Of a DNA stretch of 19,129 bases, positions 1 to 7,464 are shown piece after piece. The position numbers and the translations under genes are program-made. Below the pieces are notes generated by a model that ran no database searches, was not told where the DNA came from, and was given only the letters and a program-made list of their open reading frames with translations. The first letter of the stretch is position 1; every line of letters starts with the position of its first letter. The stretch comes from Rhodospirillales bacterium (GTDB lineage Bacteria > Pseudomonadota > Alphaproteobacteria > Rhodospirillales > Casp-alpha2), in assembly GCA_016187325.1 (NCBI GenBank), contig JACPJY010000129.1, positions 1 through 19,129 of the forward strand, given 5' to 3'.

Positions 1-2
1 CG

Positions 3-1091
3 ATCCGGCTCGAGGCCATCGGCGCCGTGCAGTCGCGTTCGACGGTGCAGGTGCGCTCGCGCGTCGATGGCCAGCTAGTCGCCGCCGAATTCCGCGAGGG
101 ACAGTGGGTCAAGAAGGGCGATCTGCTGTTCCGCATCGACCCCAGGACGTTCCAGGCGCAACTGCGTCAGGCCCAAGCCAACCTCGCCCGCGACCAGGCG
201 CAGCACGAAAAAGCGCGCTCCGATCTCGACCGCTACGCGCAGCTCTCGCAGAAGGGGTTCTCGTCGCAGCAGAAGTACGAGGAGGCCAAGGCGACCCTCG
301 CGGCACTGCAGGCGATCATCCGCGCCGATCAGGCGGCGGTCGAGATGGCCAAGCTGCAACTCGAGTTCACCGAAATCCGGGCACCGATCGACGGCCGCAC
401 CGGCAACATGCTGATCACGCCGGGCAACCTGATTAAAGCCAACGATACGCCGGCGCTGGTCGTCATCAACGAAACGCGGCCGATCTACGTCGCCTTCTCG
501 GTACCCGAAAGCAACGTCGCCGACCTCAAGGCACGAATGGTCAAGGGGCCGCTGTCGGTGACGGTGTCGTTGCCCGAGCGGCCCGACAAGCGGATGACCG
601 GCGACGTCACCTTCATCAACAACGCCGTCGATACCGCCACCGGCACCATTCAGCTGAAAGCGACGTTCGCCAACGACGACGAGATCCTGACCCCCGGCCA
701 GTTCGTGCGCGTCGCCGTCAACCTCGACACGCTGACCGACGCGCTGGTGGTGCCGACCGGCGCCATCCAGGACGGCCAGAAGGGCTCCTATGTGTTCGTC
801 GTGCGCTCCGACATGACGGTGGAGCCGCGCAACGTCACCATCGGTCCGGCCGCCGACAACCGCACGGTCGTCCGCAGCGGCGTCGCAGCCGGCGAGACCG
901 TGGTCACCGACGGCCAGCTCCGGCTGTTCCCGGGCGCCCCCGTGCAACCGCAAAAGTCCGGCGTCGCCGACGGAGCGCCGGGGAAGGCCGACGCCGGCAA
1001 GGGGCAGGCCGGGAAACGGGATTCCAATAGTAAGGGCGCGGCGAAACACGACCCCGGCAAGGACTCGGGCAAGCCTGAGGCCCGTCAATGA
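3..1091 (+). CDS. RND efflux periplasmic adaptor (membrane fusion protein), 5' partial
   Basis: The reading frame is already open at position 3 (IRLEAIGAVQ...), so the gene starts upstream of the window and the GTG at 27 is not its start. Order of parts seen: a lipoyl/barrel-sandwich half around VDGQLVAAEFREGQWVKKGD, a long Gln/Ala/Lys/Arg-rich coiled-coil hairpin (about 45-110 aa into the visible part), the second lipoyl half at EIRAPIDGRTGN, a beta-barrel domain and a membrane-proximal domain. This is the MdtA/AcrA-like adaptor layout. The protein should link an inner-membrane RND pump to an outer-membrane channel in the periplasm. The last roughly 45 residues are a low-complexity Gly/Lys/Asp/Ala tail, probably disordered. 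Its TGA overlaps the pump gene ATG by 4 nt (ATGA at 1088-1091), so the two are co-translated. Family assignment is firm; substrate is unknown. Confidence 0.93.
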   Translation: MRLEAIGAVQSRSTVQVRSRVDGQLVAAEFREGQWVKKGDLLFRIDPRTFQAQLRQAQANLARDQAQHEKARSDLDRYAQLSQKGFSSQQKYEEAKATLAALQAIIRADQAAVEMAKLQLEFTEIRAPIDGRTGNMLITPGNLIKANDTPALVVINETRPIYVAFSVPESNVADLKARMVKGPLSVTVSLPERPDKRMTGDVTFINNAVDTATGTIQLKATFANDDEILTPGQFVRVAVNLDTLTDALVVPTGAIQDGQKGSYVFVVRSDMTVEPRNVTIGPAADNRTVVRSGVAAGETVVTDGQLRLFPGAPVQPQKSGVADGAPGKADAGKGQAGKRDSNSKGAAKHDPGKDSGKPEARQ

Positions 1092-4000
1092 ACGTATCCG
1101 AGCTTTCCATCCGCCGGCCGGTGATGACGACGCTGGTGATGGCAGCGCTCCTGGTGTTCGGCCTCTTCGCCTACCGGGCGTTGCCGGTCAGCGAACTGCC
1201 CAAAGTCGATTTCCCAACCATCGAGGTGACGGCGCTGATGCCCGGCGCCAACCCGGAAACCATGGCGGCGTCAGTGGCGACGCCGCTCGAGGGCAGCTTC
1301 TCGCGCATCGCCGGCGTCGAGGCGATGACCTCGATCAGCGCCGAAGGCTCGACCCGGGTCACGCTCGAATTCGCCCTCGACCGCGACATCGACGCCGCCG
1401 CGCTCGACGTGCAGTCGGCGATCTCGGCGGCGCTCCGCCTGCTGCCCCAGGACCTGCCCAACCCGCCGAGCTTCCGCAAGATCAATCCCGCCGACTTCTC
1501 GATCTTCCTGATGGGGCTGACGTCGGCGACGCTGCCGCTGTCGACCGTCGACGAGTACGCCGAAACCATGATTGCGCAGCGCATCTCCACCATCCCCGGT
1601 GCGCGCCGGCAACAGCTACCTGCCGACGGGCTCGCTCAGCGGCCCGCAGCGGGTGCTCTCGGTGCAGACGACGGGACGCCTCAACAACGCCTCCGATTAC
1701 AACCAGTTGATCGTCGCCTATCGCAACGGCGCGGCGGTGCGCCTCAACGAGGTCGGCCGCGCCGTCGACGACGTCGAGTTCAACAAGGTCGCCTCCTATT
1801 TCGACAACGTCCAGGGCATCTTGCTGGCGGTCCAGCGCCAACCGGGCAGCAACACCATCCAGGTGGTGGACGCGATCAGCGCGTTGTTGCCAAATATCCG
1901 CCAGCAGCTTCCGGCGTCCGTCAATCTCGAGGTCATGTACGACCGCGCCGCGTCCATTCGCGCCTCGATCGCCGACGTGCAGTTCACGCTGGTGCTGGCC
2001 GCCGCGCTGGTGGTGATGGTGATCTTCCTGTTCCTGCGCAACCTGGCGGCCACCGTGATCGCTTCCATCGCGCTGCCGATTTCGGTGATCGGCACGTTCG
2101 CCGGCATGTATGCGTTCGGGTTCAGCCTCAACAACCTGTCGCTGATGGCATTGACGCTGTCGGTAGGGTTCGTCGTCGACGACGCCATCGTCATGCTCGA
2201 GAACATCATGCGCCACCGCGAGAAGGGCGAGTCTGCGTTCGAAGCTGCCCTCAAGGGTTCGCGCGAGATTACGTTCACCGTCATCTCAATGACGTTGTCG
2301 CTGGTCGCGGTATTCATCCCGGTGATGTTCATGGGCGGCATGCTGGGGCGTCTGCTGTTCGAGTTTTCAGTCTCGATCAGCTGCGCCATCATCGTGTCCG
2401 GCGTTGTGTCGCTGATGCTGACGCCGATGATGTGCAGCCGCTTCATTCCAGACCACAAGCCGAGCGACGCCCACGGCCGATTCTACAGGGCCTCGGAAAA
2501 GACGTTCGACGGCATGCGCGGGGTCTATGACGCAAGCCTTCGCTGGTGCCTGGCGCATCGCCGGACGGTTATGGGCGTGTTCCTGTTGACCATCGTCGCC
2601 ACGGTCGTCCTCTATCGCGTGGTCCCGAAGGATTTCCTGCCGGCGGAGGACACCGGCCGCCTGATCGCGTTCTCGCAAGGCGGCCAGGACATCTCGTTCG
2701 AGGCCATGCTCCGCTACCAGCGCGAGGCGGCAGAGATCGCCATCGCCGACCCGAACATCGATAAGGTGATGTCACGCACCGGGGCGTCCGGCAGCCGCAT
2801 CACCGACAACGCCGGCCTGCTGTTCCTGCGGATCAAGCCCCGCGACGCACGGCCGGAACCCGACATCAACAAAGTCGTCCAGGACCTTAGGCGCAAGCTC
2901 AGCCGGATTCCCGGCATCAAGGTGTCGCTGCAGAACCCGCCGGCGATCCGCGTCGGCGGCCGGCTGGCCAACGCCGAGTATCAGTACACGATCCAGGACC
3001 TCGACCTCGACACTCTCTACAAGTGGGCGGAGGTGCTGGAGCTCGAAATCGCCAAGCTGCCCGGGTTCCAGGACGTCTCCAGCGACCTCGCGGTCGCCCG
3101 CCCGGCGGCCGTCGTCGACATCAACCGCGACAAGGCCTCGACGCTCGGCATCACCGCCGACCAGATCGAGTCGGTACTGGCCAGCGCCTTCGGCTCGCGC
3201 CGGGTGTCAACCATCTATTCCGCCACCAACCAGTTCGCGGTGATCCTCGAGGTCGATCCAGAATACCAGACCGACACGCCGATGATGTCGAAGCTGTATA
3301 TTCGCGCGCCGTCGGGCATGCTGGTGCCGCTCGACGCCGTCGCCTCCATCCGCCGCGGCGTCGGGCCGTTGACGATCAACCACCAGGGCCAGATCCCGGC
3401 GGTGACGATTTCATTCAACCTGATGCCGGAGGTGACGTTGGGCACCGCGCTCGACCGCATCCGCGACCTGGAGCGCGAGCTGCAGATCCCGGCGACGCTG
3501 ACCACCAGCTTCCAGGGCACCGCCAAGGCGTTCGAGAAGTCGCTACAGGGCATGGGGCTGCTGCTGGTGATGGCGATCCTGGTCATCTACATCGTGCTCG
3601 GCATCCTCTACGAAAGCTTCATCCATCCGCTGACCATTCTCTCGGGGCTCCCGGCGGCGGGCGTCGGCGCCATCCTGGCGCTGATGGCGTTCGGTGTTCC
3701 ACTCAGCCTTTACGCCTTCGTCGGCATCATCATGCTGGTCGGCATCGTCAAAAAGAACGCGATCATAATGATCGACTTCGCCATTGCCGCCGAGCGCGAG
3801 CAGAAATTGCCGCCCGAGCAAGCGATCTACCAGGCGGCGCTGACCCGGTTCCGCCCGATCATGATGACGACCATGGCGGCGCTGGCCGGCAGCCTGCCGA
3901 TCGCCATCGGTATCGGCCACGGCGGCGAAGCGCGCATGCCGCTCGGCCTCGCCGTGGTCGGCGGGCTTCTGTTGTCGCAGGTCCTGACGCTCTACATCAC

Positions 4001-4106
4001 GCCGGTGATCTATCTCTATCTCGACCAGCTGCAGACCCGTTTCAGGCAGAAAAGGAAGAAGAAATCAGCGGCACCGGCGGCGCCGCACCCGGCGCCCGGG
4101 GAATGA
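1088..4106 (+). pseudogene. RND efflux pump permease (MdtB/MdtC-like), broken by internal deletion and frameshift
   Basis: Codons 1-171 from the ATG at 1088 encode the RND N-terminus: TM1 (VMTTLVMAALLVFGLFAYRA), then the start of the porter domain up to QRISTIPG at 1600. From 1599 the homologous protein continues in another frame (VRAGNSYLPTGSLSGPQ...) to the stop at 4106, about 835 codons. The second part holds the proton-relay Asp pair in GFVVDDAIV (2178-2183) and the TM10 Lys in GIVKKNAIIMIDFA (3750-3755), and ends in a Lys/Pro-rich tail. Compared with remembered MdtB-type sequences, about 36-38 residues of the porter domain are missing exactly at the junction. The deleted length must equal 2 modulo 3, for example about 110 nt. 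The original frame runs on as nonsense to 2530. The pump is therefore probably inactive, unless this is an assembly error. Normally it would be a proton-driven trimeric inner-membrane exporter. Confidence 0.88.
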
Positions 4107-4114
4107 TCGGGCCT

Positions 4115-4996
4115 CTAGCCCTGGATCACGAACCACAGCAACGCCGGCAGCGTCGCGAACGACAGCAGCGTCGAGATCAGCACCACGCCCGCGATCTCCT
4201 GCGGGCGGTTGTCGTGAAGCTGGGCGTAGACGTAGTTAAAGACGGCCGCCGGCATCGCGCACTCGATGATCAGTACGCCCCTGGCGGCGCCTTCGTAGCC
4301 CAATAGCGCCGCCGCGCCCCACCCGACCAGGAAACCCATCGCCAGCCGGAACAGCGACAGCGCGACGCTGCGCCCCATGCTGGCGATCCTGAGGCCGGCC
4401 AACGACACGCCGAGCGCGATCAGCATCAGCGGGATCGCGAAACCGCCCATGAGATCGAGCGACCGGAACAGCCACTCGGGCACCGGGATGTCGGCGAACT
4501 TGACGATCAGCGCCAGCACCACCGACCATACTAGCGGCTCCCTCAGCGCCTGCGCCGGATTGGCGTTGCCGGCGGCGATCGCCGGGCCGAGGACAAACAG
4601 GATGACGGCGTTGACGGTGAAGTACGAAATCCCGAGTGCCAGCCCCTCGTCGCCGAACGCCAGCAGGCAAAGCGGCAGCCCCATGTTGCCGGTGTTGGCG
4701 AAGATCATCGCCGGTAGGAAGGCGCGCCGGTCGAGATTGGCGAGTTTGAGCGCCGGCACGGTGATGGCGGCGAACACGACCAGCGTCGCCAGCGACGCGA
4801 ACCCCATCACTCCCATCGCCTGCGCCGTGATCTCGACCTTGACCAAGGTGGTGAACACCAGGCATGGGAAGCCGACGAACGTCACCAGCCGGGTGACGAA
4901 GGCGACCTCGAACCGCTCGCCCCGCTTGGCCCACACGAAGCCGACGACGGAGCACAGAAACACCGGCGCGATGATGGTGAAGATGTCGGCCTGCAT
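4115..4996 (-). CDS. AEC-family (auxin efflux carrier-type) permease
   Basis: This is a 293-aa, almost wholly hydrophobic protein with about ten predicted membrane segments in two five-helix halves. The first half ends with the family hallmark FANTGNMGLPL (about residues 104-114), and the second half carries the repeat-like IECAMPAAVFNYVYA. Length matches bacterial AEC transporters (about 290-320 aa). Members export or exchange small organic anions such as malate or malonate; nothing here fixes the substrate. It is the last gene of a leftward series, 63 nt downstream of a PAS_5 gene, and its stop faces the RND pump stop across 8 nt. No clear Shine-Dalgarno sequence was seen before the ATG at 4996. 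Confidence 0.87.
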   Translation of the reverse strand: MQADIFTIIAPVFLCSVVGFVWAKRGERFEVAFVTRLVTFVGFPCLVFTTLVKVEITAQAMGVMGFASLATLVVFAAITVPALKLANLDRRAFLPAMIFANTGNMGLPLCLLAFGDEGLALGISYFTVNAVILFVLGPAIAAGNANPAQALREPLVWSVVLALIVKFADIPVPEWLFRSLDLMGGFAIPLMLIALGVSLAGLRIASMGRSVALSLFRLAMGFLVGWGAAALLGYEGAARGVLIIECAMPAAVFNYVYAQLHDNRPQEIAGVVLISTLLSFATLPALLWFVIQG

Positions 4997-5059
4997 GGTG
5001 TCGGGAGATTCTGCCTCAGCCGATGGCGGGACGGGTGTGGGGGCGGTGGCGCCGGCCGC

Positions 5060-5590
5060 TTAGCGCCGGCGGCCGAGCATCTTGGCGTTGCGGGCGGTGA
5101 TAATCTTGGTGACGTTGACCCCATCATCGGAGATCGGCAGCCGCAACACCGGATAGACCCCGGCGGCGCCGGTGGCCTTCATCGCCCGGTGCATGACCTT
5201 CTGCACTGCCTTGGTCTTCAGCATCTCGGTGCCGTATTTGAGGAACTGCGTCATCACCCCGAAGTGTTCGACCTCCGACAGCCAGGCGCCGGTGATATCG
5301 ATGCCGAAGATGTCCCACAGATCGACGCCCCAGAAACGGACGCGGAAATCGTTCCTGGCCGGGTCGTAATCGACGACCACCAGGCCGCCGCGCACCTGCG
5401 GCGGCAGCTTCATGATGTTGAAGTCGGCCCAACGCGGCGCGAACGCCTCGCCGCGCGCCTTGTTCCAGTAGTCGAGCAGCGGCATCAGGTCCCATGCCTC
5501 GAGGTCCCGGTCGGAAGCCTCGCCGATCTGCGCTGCCGGTACGATCCGTGTCTTCGGAGGTCGTGACAATGGCGACATGGCGACATTCAC
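5060..5590 (-). CDS. PAS_5-type single PAS domain protein, downstream tandem copy
   Basis: The 176-aa soluble protein has the pattern of PAS_5 domains common in Rhodospirillales: LLDYWNKARGEAFAPRWADF near the N-terminus, then RGGLVVVDYDP, then FRVRFWGVDLWDIFGIDITG (about residues 80-103), ending in TKIITARNAKMLGRRR. It contains no kinase, cyclase or HTH output domain, so its role as a sensor or adaptor is inferred only. It aligns without gaps to the neighbouring protein at 5768-6286, about 70% identical by eye over 161 residues. The start is uncertain: GTG at 5590 gives the longest form, while ATG at 5578 (MSPLSRPPKT) fits the paralogue better. Neither has an obvious Shine-Dalgarno sequence. 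A 177-nt spacer with an imperfect hairpin separates it from the upstream copy. Confidence 0.82.
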   Translation of the reverse strand: MNVAMSPLSRPPKTRIVPAAQIGEASDRDLEAWDLMPLLDYWNKARGEAFAPRWADFNIMKLPPQVRGGLVVVDYDPARNDFRVRFWGVDLWDIFGIDITGAWLSEVEHFGVMTQFLKYGTEMLKTKAVQKVMHRAMKATGAAGVYPVLRLPISDDGVNVTKIITARNAKMLGRRR

Positions 5591-5623
5591 GATATCATGG
5601 ACCGGCGGCCGGGGCCATTTTCG

Positions 5624-5658
5624 GGTGATGACGCCCGATATCCCGGCACGTCGTCACC
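5624..5658. repeat. Imperfect 10-bp inverted repeat in the PAS_5 intergenic spacer
   Basis: GGTGATGACG (5624-5633) and CGTCGTCACC (5649-5658) pair over 10 positions, with one T-G at the sixth, around a 15-nt loop. It lies 34-68 nt upstream of the longest start of the downstream PAS_5 gene. It has no U-tract on either strand, so it is not an ordinary terminator. It could be an operator dyad or an RNA hairpin. Nothing else recognisable was seen in the 5591-5767 spacer. Confidence 0.4.
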
Positions 5659-5767
5659 GGTCGTGGTGCGGCTGAATCAAGGCAAATCCTCGCACGGGCG
5701 ACCGAAAATCGGCTCCACTTGGCATGCCGTCTGGGCCACGCTCTTTATAGGAGGGGATGGGTGCGGC

Positions 5768-6286
5768 CTACCGCCGCCAGCCGAGCCGTTTGGCATTGCG
5801 GACAGTGATGATCTTGGTGACGGTCGTCCCGTCGTCGGAGATCGGTAATCTGATCACCGGATAGATTTTGGTTTCGCCCGTTGCCGTTTCGGCGTGGTGC
5901 AGCACCTTTTGTACTTCTTTAGTCTCCAGGATCTTGATGCCGTGCTCGAGGAACTGTTTCATCACGCCCATGTGCTTGATGTCGGAAAGCCAGGCCCCCG
6001 TCAGGTCAACGCCGAACATGTCCCACAGATCAACACCCCAGAAACGGACGCGGAAGTCGTTCCTCCCCGGATCGTGATCGACCACCACCAACCCGCCGCG
6101 GACGTCCGCGGGCAAGTCGATGATGTGGAAGTCCTCCCAGCGGGGCGCGAAGGCGTCGCCGCGGACCTTGTTCCAATAGTCGAGTAAAGGGTCAATATCC
6201 CAGGCCTTCAGATCGTCGTCGGATGCCTCGCCGATTTGCTCGGCGGCAACAATAGGCGAGTTTGGTGACCTTGCCGATGCCGCCAT
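5768..6286 (-). CDS. PAS_5-type single PAS domain protein, upstream tandem copy
   Basis: This 172-aa paralogue of the protein at 5060-5590 shares the core patterns PLLDYWNKVRGDAFAPRWED, RGGLVVVDHDPGRNDF and RFWGVDLWDMFGVDLTGAWL, and ends TKIITVRNAKRLGWRR. I chose the ATG at 6286 (MAASARSPNS) because homology with the sister protein begins at IVxAxQIGEAS just after it. The longer reading from 6364 adds an Arg-rich stretch without family resemblance that overlaps another small ORF in a different frame. No good ribosome site precedes 6286, but the stop of the tiny HTH ORF lies only 8 nt upstream, so translational coupling is plausible. PAS_5 proteins are thought to be sensory. No ligand-binding residue or output domain can be named here. 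Confidence 0.83.
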   Translation of the reverse strand: MAASARSPNSPIVAAEQIGEASDDDLKAWDIDPLLDYWNKVRGDAFAPRWEDFHIIDLPADVRGGLVVVDHDPGRNDFRVRFWGVDLWDMFGVDLTGAWLSDIKHMGVMKQFLEHGIKILETKEVQKVLHHAETATGETKIYPVIRLPISDDGTTVTKIITVRNAKRLGWRR

Positions 6287-6294
6287 GGTGCCGG

Positions 6295-6441
6295 CTACGT
6301 TACCCTGTCGGCGGCACCGAACCCATTTTTCCGCCGGACCGCCGACTCGGTCATTCCGGCGCATTTCGCCACTTTTTCGAAGCCGCCAGCGGCCCTGATA
6401 AACTCTTCGACGGAACGGGATGTGCGCATGGTGGCATTCAT
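6295..6441 (-). CDS. Tiny Cro-like helix-turn-helix ORF (48 aa), possibly truncated
   Basis: Reading leftward from ATG 6441 to TAG 6295 gives 48 residues. They begin MNATMRTSRS and are followed by VEEFIRAAGGFEKVAKCAGM and TESAVRRKNGFGAADRVT. The middle follows the pattern of small Cro/YdaS-like HTH proteins (EFI..GG...VA...G.T..AV), with GGFEKVAKCAGMTESAVRR as the putative helix-turn-helix. It ends soon after the presumed recognition helix, so it is shorter than usual relatives and may be a remnant. Evidence for reality: the protein-like pattern, an ATG directly after a dyad that also precedes the divergent XRE gene, and a stop 8 nt before a PAS_5 start. ATG 6429 (MRTSRS) is an alternative start. 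The function, a DNA-binding repressor opposing the XRE protein, is inferred. Confidence 0.45.
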   Translation of the reverse strand: MNATMRTSRSVEEFIRAAGGFEKVAKCAGMTESAVRRKNGFGAADRVT

Positions 6442-6458
6442 ATGGAATTAACTTCCAT
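6442..6458. promoter_or_regulatory. Dyad operator candidate 1 (GGAA-N5-TTCC)
   Basis: ATGGAA-TTAAC-TTCCAT is a perfect 6-bp inverted repeat with a 5-nt spacer. It ends one base before the ATG (6441) of the leftward tiny HTH ORF. Read leftward, the 18 nt from 6456 to 6439 match the 18 nt at 6501-6518 in 15 positions. A protein bound here would cover the start region of the leftward operon. The binding factor, most simply the XRE protein, is inferred. Confidence 0.55.
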
Positions 6459-6500
6459 CTTTTAAGCTATTTTTTCCCTGCCGCCATCGGCGTCGCCGTC

Positions 6501-6513
6501 GGAAAATAATTCC
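6501..6513. promoter_or_regulatory. Dyad operator candidate 2 (GGAA-N5-TTCC)
   Basis: GGAA-AATAA-TTCC is a perfect 4-bp dyad with the same 5-nt spacer as the site at 6442-6458, whose centre is 57 nt away. It touches the ATG of the XRE gene (6514). Its GGA is also the only ribosome-site-like sequence there, so occupancy would block translation start or transcription of the regulator. That would be autoregulation (inferred). Confidence 0.5.
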
Positions 6514-7128
6514 ATGTGGACATGGTGGCAGCGGCTCGAGCAAGCAAGGCGCGACAAGGGTTGGACGAAACGCGAACTCGCGGAGAGGTCGGGCGTCGAC
6601 TACCAACGCGTCGTCAAATACACCAATGGCGAAGTCGATCAGCCGCGCGGCAACGCGCTCGATCGGCTGGCCCGTGCTTTCGGCCGCTCCCGGTTGTGGC
6701 TGCAATTCGGCGAGCGTTACGAACAACAACAGGGTGCCACCGGTGGTGGCCCCGGTTTGGCGGGCGATGCCTATCGCGCGCCGGGCTCAACGCCGACGCT
6801 CTCGTTCGTTGACGACGATGACCTGTTCGCCGAACTCGCCGCCGGTCTCGCGGAAATCCATAAATCCCTCGGCCTTTCCGCCGACGCTGCCAAGATCGCC
6901 AAGGTCGCCTTTCAGGAGTGGCCGGACATCACTGCTGCCTCGCGGACACCCGAAGAGCGACGCGCCAATACCCGTTTTGTCCTGCAACGCCATCGCCGCT
7001 GGCTGATCGAGCACCGCAACGAGATTCTGGACGATGATCAGCCACCGCCAAAGAAAGGGCCAGGCACCCGGGCGCGTCCTCAGGGACGAGCCCGAGTGCG
7101 TGGAGGAATGGGCGCGCGGAGAAGGTGA
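6514..7128 (+). CDS. XRE-family helix-turn-helix transcriptional regulator
   Basis: The 204-aa protein has an N-terminal HTH_3/XRE domain (about residues 5-65): WWQRLEQARRDKGWTKRELA, then ERSGVDYQRVVKYTNGEVDQ and a GNALDRLARAF helix. A Gly-rich linker (about 70-90) follows. A second helical region (DDLFAELAAGLAEIHKSLGL ... RRANTRFVLQRHRRWLIEHR) probably mediates dimerisation. There is no LexA-type peptidase Ser/Lys pair. The last 25 residues are an Arg/Gly/Pro-rich tail. The ATG at 6514 directly follows a dyad matching one before the divergent HTH ORF, which suggests autoregulation and control of the PAS_5 genes. Its TGA overlaps the start of the cupin reading frame by 4 nt (GTGA, 7125-7128). 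The regulator call is firm; its targets are inferred. Confidence 0.85.
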   Translation: MWTWWQRLEQARRDKGWTKRELAERSGVDYQRVVKYTNGEVDQPRGNALDRLARAFGRSRLWLQFGERYEQQQGATGGGPGLAGDAYRAPGSTPTLSFVDDDDLFAELAAGLAEIHKSLGLSADAAKIAKVAFQEWPDITAASRTPEERRANTRFVLQRHRRWLIEHRNEILDDDQPPPKKGPGTRARPQGRARVRGGMGARRR

Positions 7129-7439
7129 TAGCCACGACCAGGCTGGTCAAGAAGTGCAGGTTCGCCACCCCCGTCGATCGCGACGCCGTCGCCCGCGACT
7201 GGCGGGCGCGCGGCTATTCCTGCGAGCCGTTCACCGACCCGCCGGGGCGGGAGTAGAACGACTTCCGCCACGCCACCAACGAGCTGGTCACCGTCGTCGA
7301 GGGCAAGCTGGAATTGACCGTCGGCGGCGACACGGTGATATGCGGCGAAGGCGACGAGGTGTTCATCCCCAAGGGCGCGGTGCATTCGGTGAAGAACGTC
7401 GCGCCCGGCACCACCCGCTGGCTTTACGGCTACGATTGA
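7125..7439 (+). pseudogene. Small cupin-domain protein gene interrupted by an in-frame TAG
   Basis: The frame from GTG 7125 to TGA 7437 encodes 104 residues with one internal TAG at 7254-7256 (codon 44). Before it lies RDWRARGYSCEPFTDPPGRE; after it NDFRHATNELVTVVEGKLEL, then GDEVFIPKGAVHSVKNV and TTRWLYGYD. Together these form one continuous single-domain cupin: VVEG.L.L.VGG is cupin motif 1 and the PKGAVHSV stretch is motif 2. The interrupted place, PPGRE-X-NDF, holds Trp in relatives as I remember them, so a single TGG-to-TAG change explains the stop. Several intact genes in this window end in TAG, so TAG is a true stop here. The GTG overlaps the XRE stop by 4 nt, suggesting the gene was once translationally coupled. 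Sequencing error is the main alternative to a recent null mutation. Confidence 0.72.
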
Positions 7440-7464
7440 GCGGTATTTGCCGCGGACGGCCTCG

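Noticed and set aside
1572..1625. Programmed ribosomal frameshift in the RND pump
   Set aside because: No slippery heptamer or downstream structure was seen, and frameshifting would not restore the missing 36-38 residues.
4109..4121. GGGC-N5-GCCC dyad between the convergent RND and AEC genes as a terminator
   Set aside because: A 4-bp stem without a T run is expected by chance in GC-rich DNA.
6287..6364. N-terminal extension of the upstream PAS_5 protein to 6364
   Set aside because: It is Arg-rich, has no match in the sister copy, and overlaps the tiny HTH ORF in another frame.
7254..7256. TAG as a sense codon (recoding or pyrrolysine)
   Set aside because: glcD, glcE, the D-lactate dehydrogenase-type gene and the AEC permease all end in TAG, so it acts as a normal stop here.
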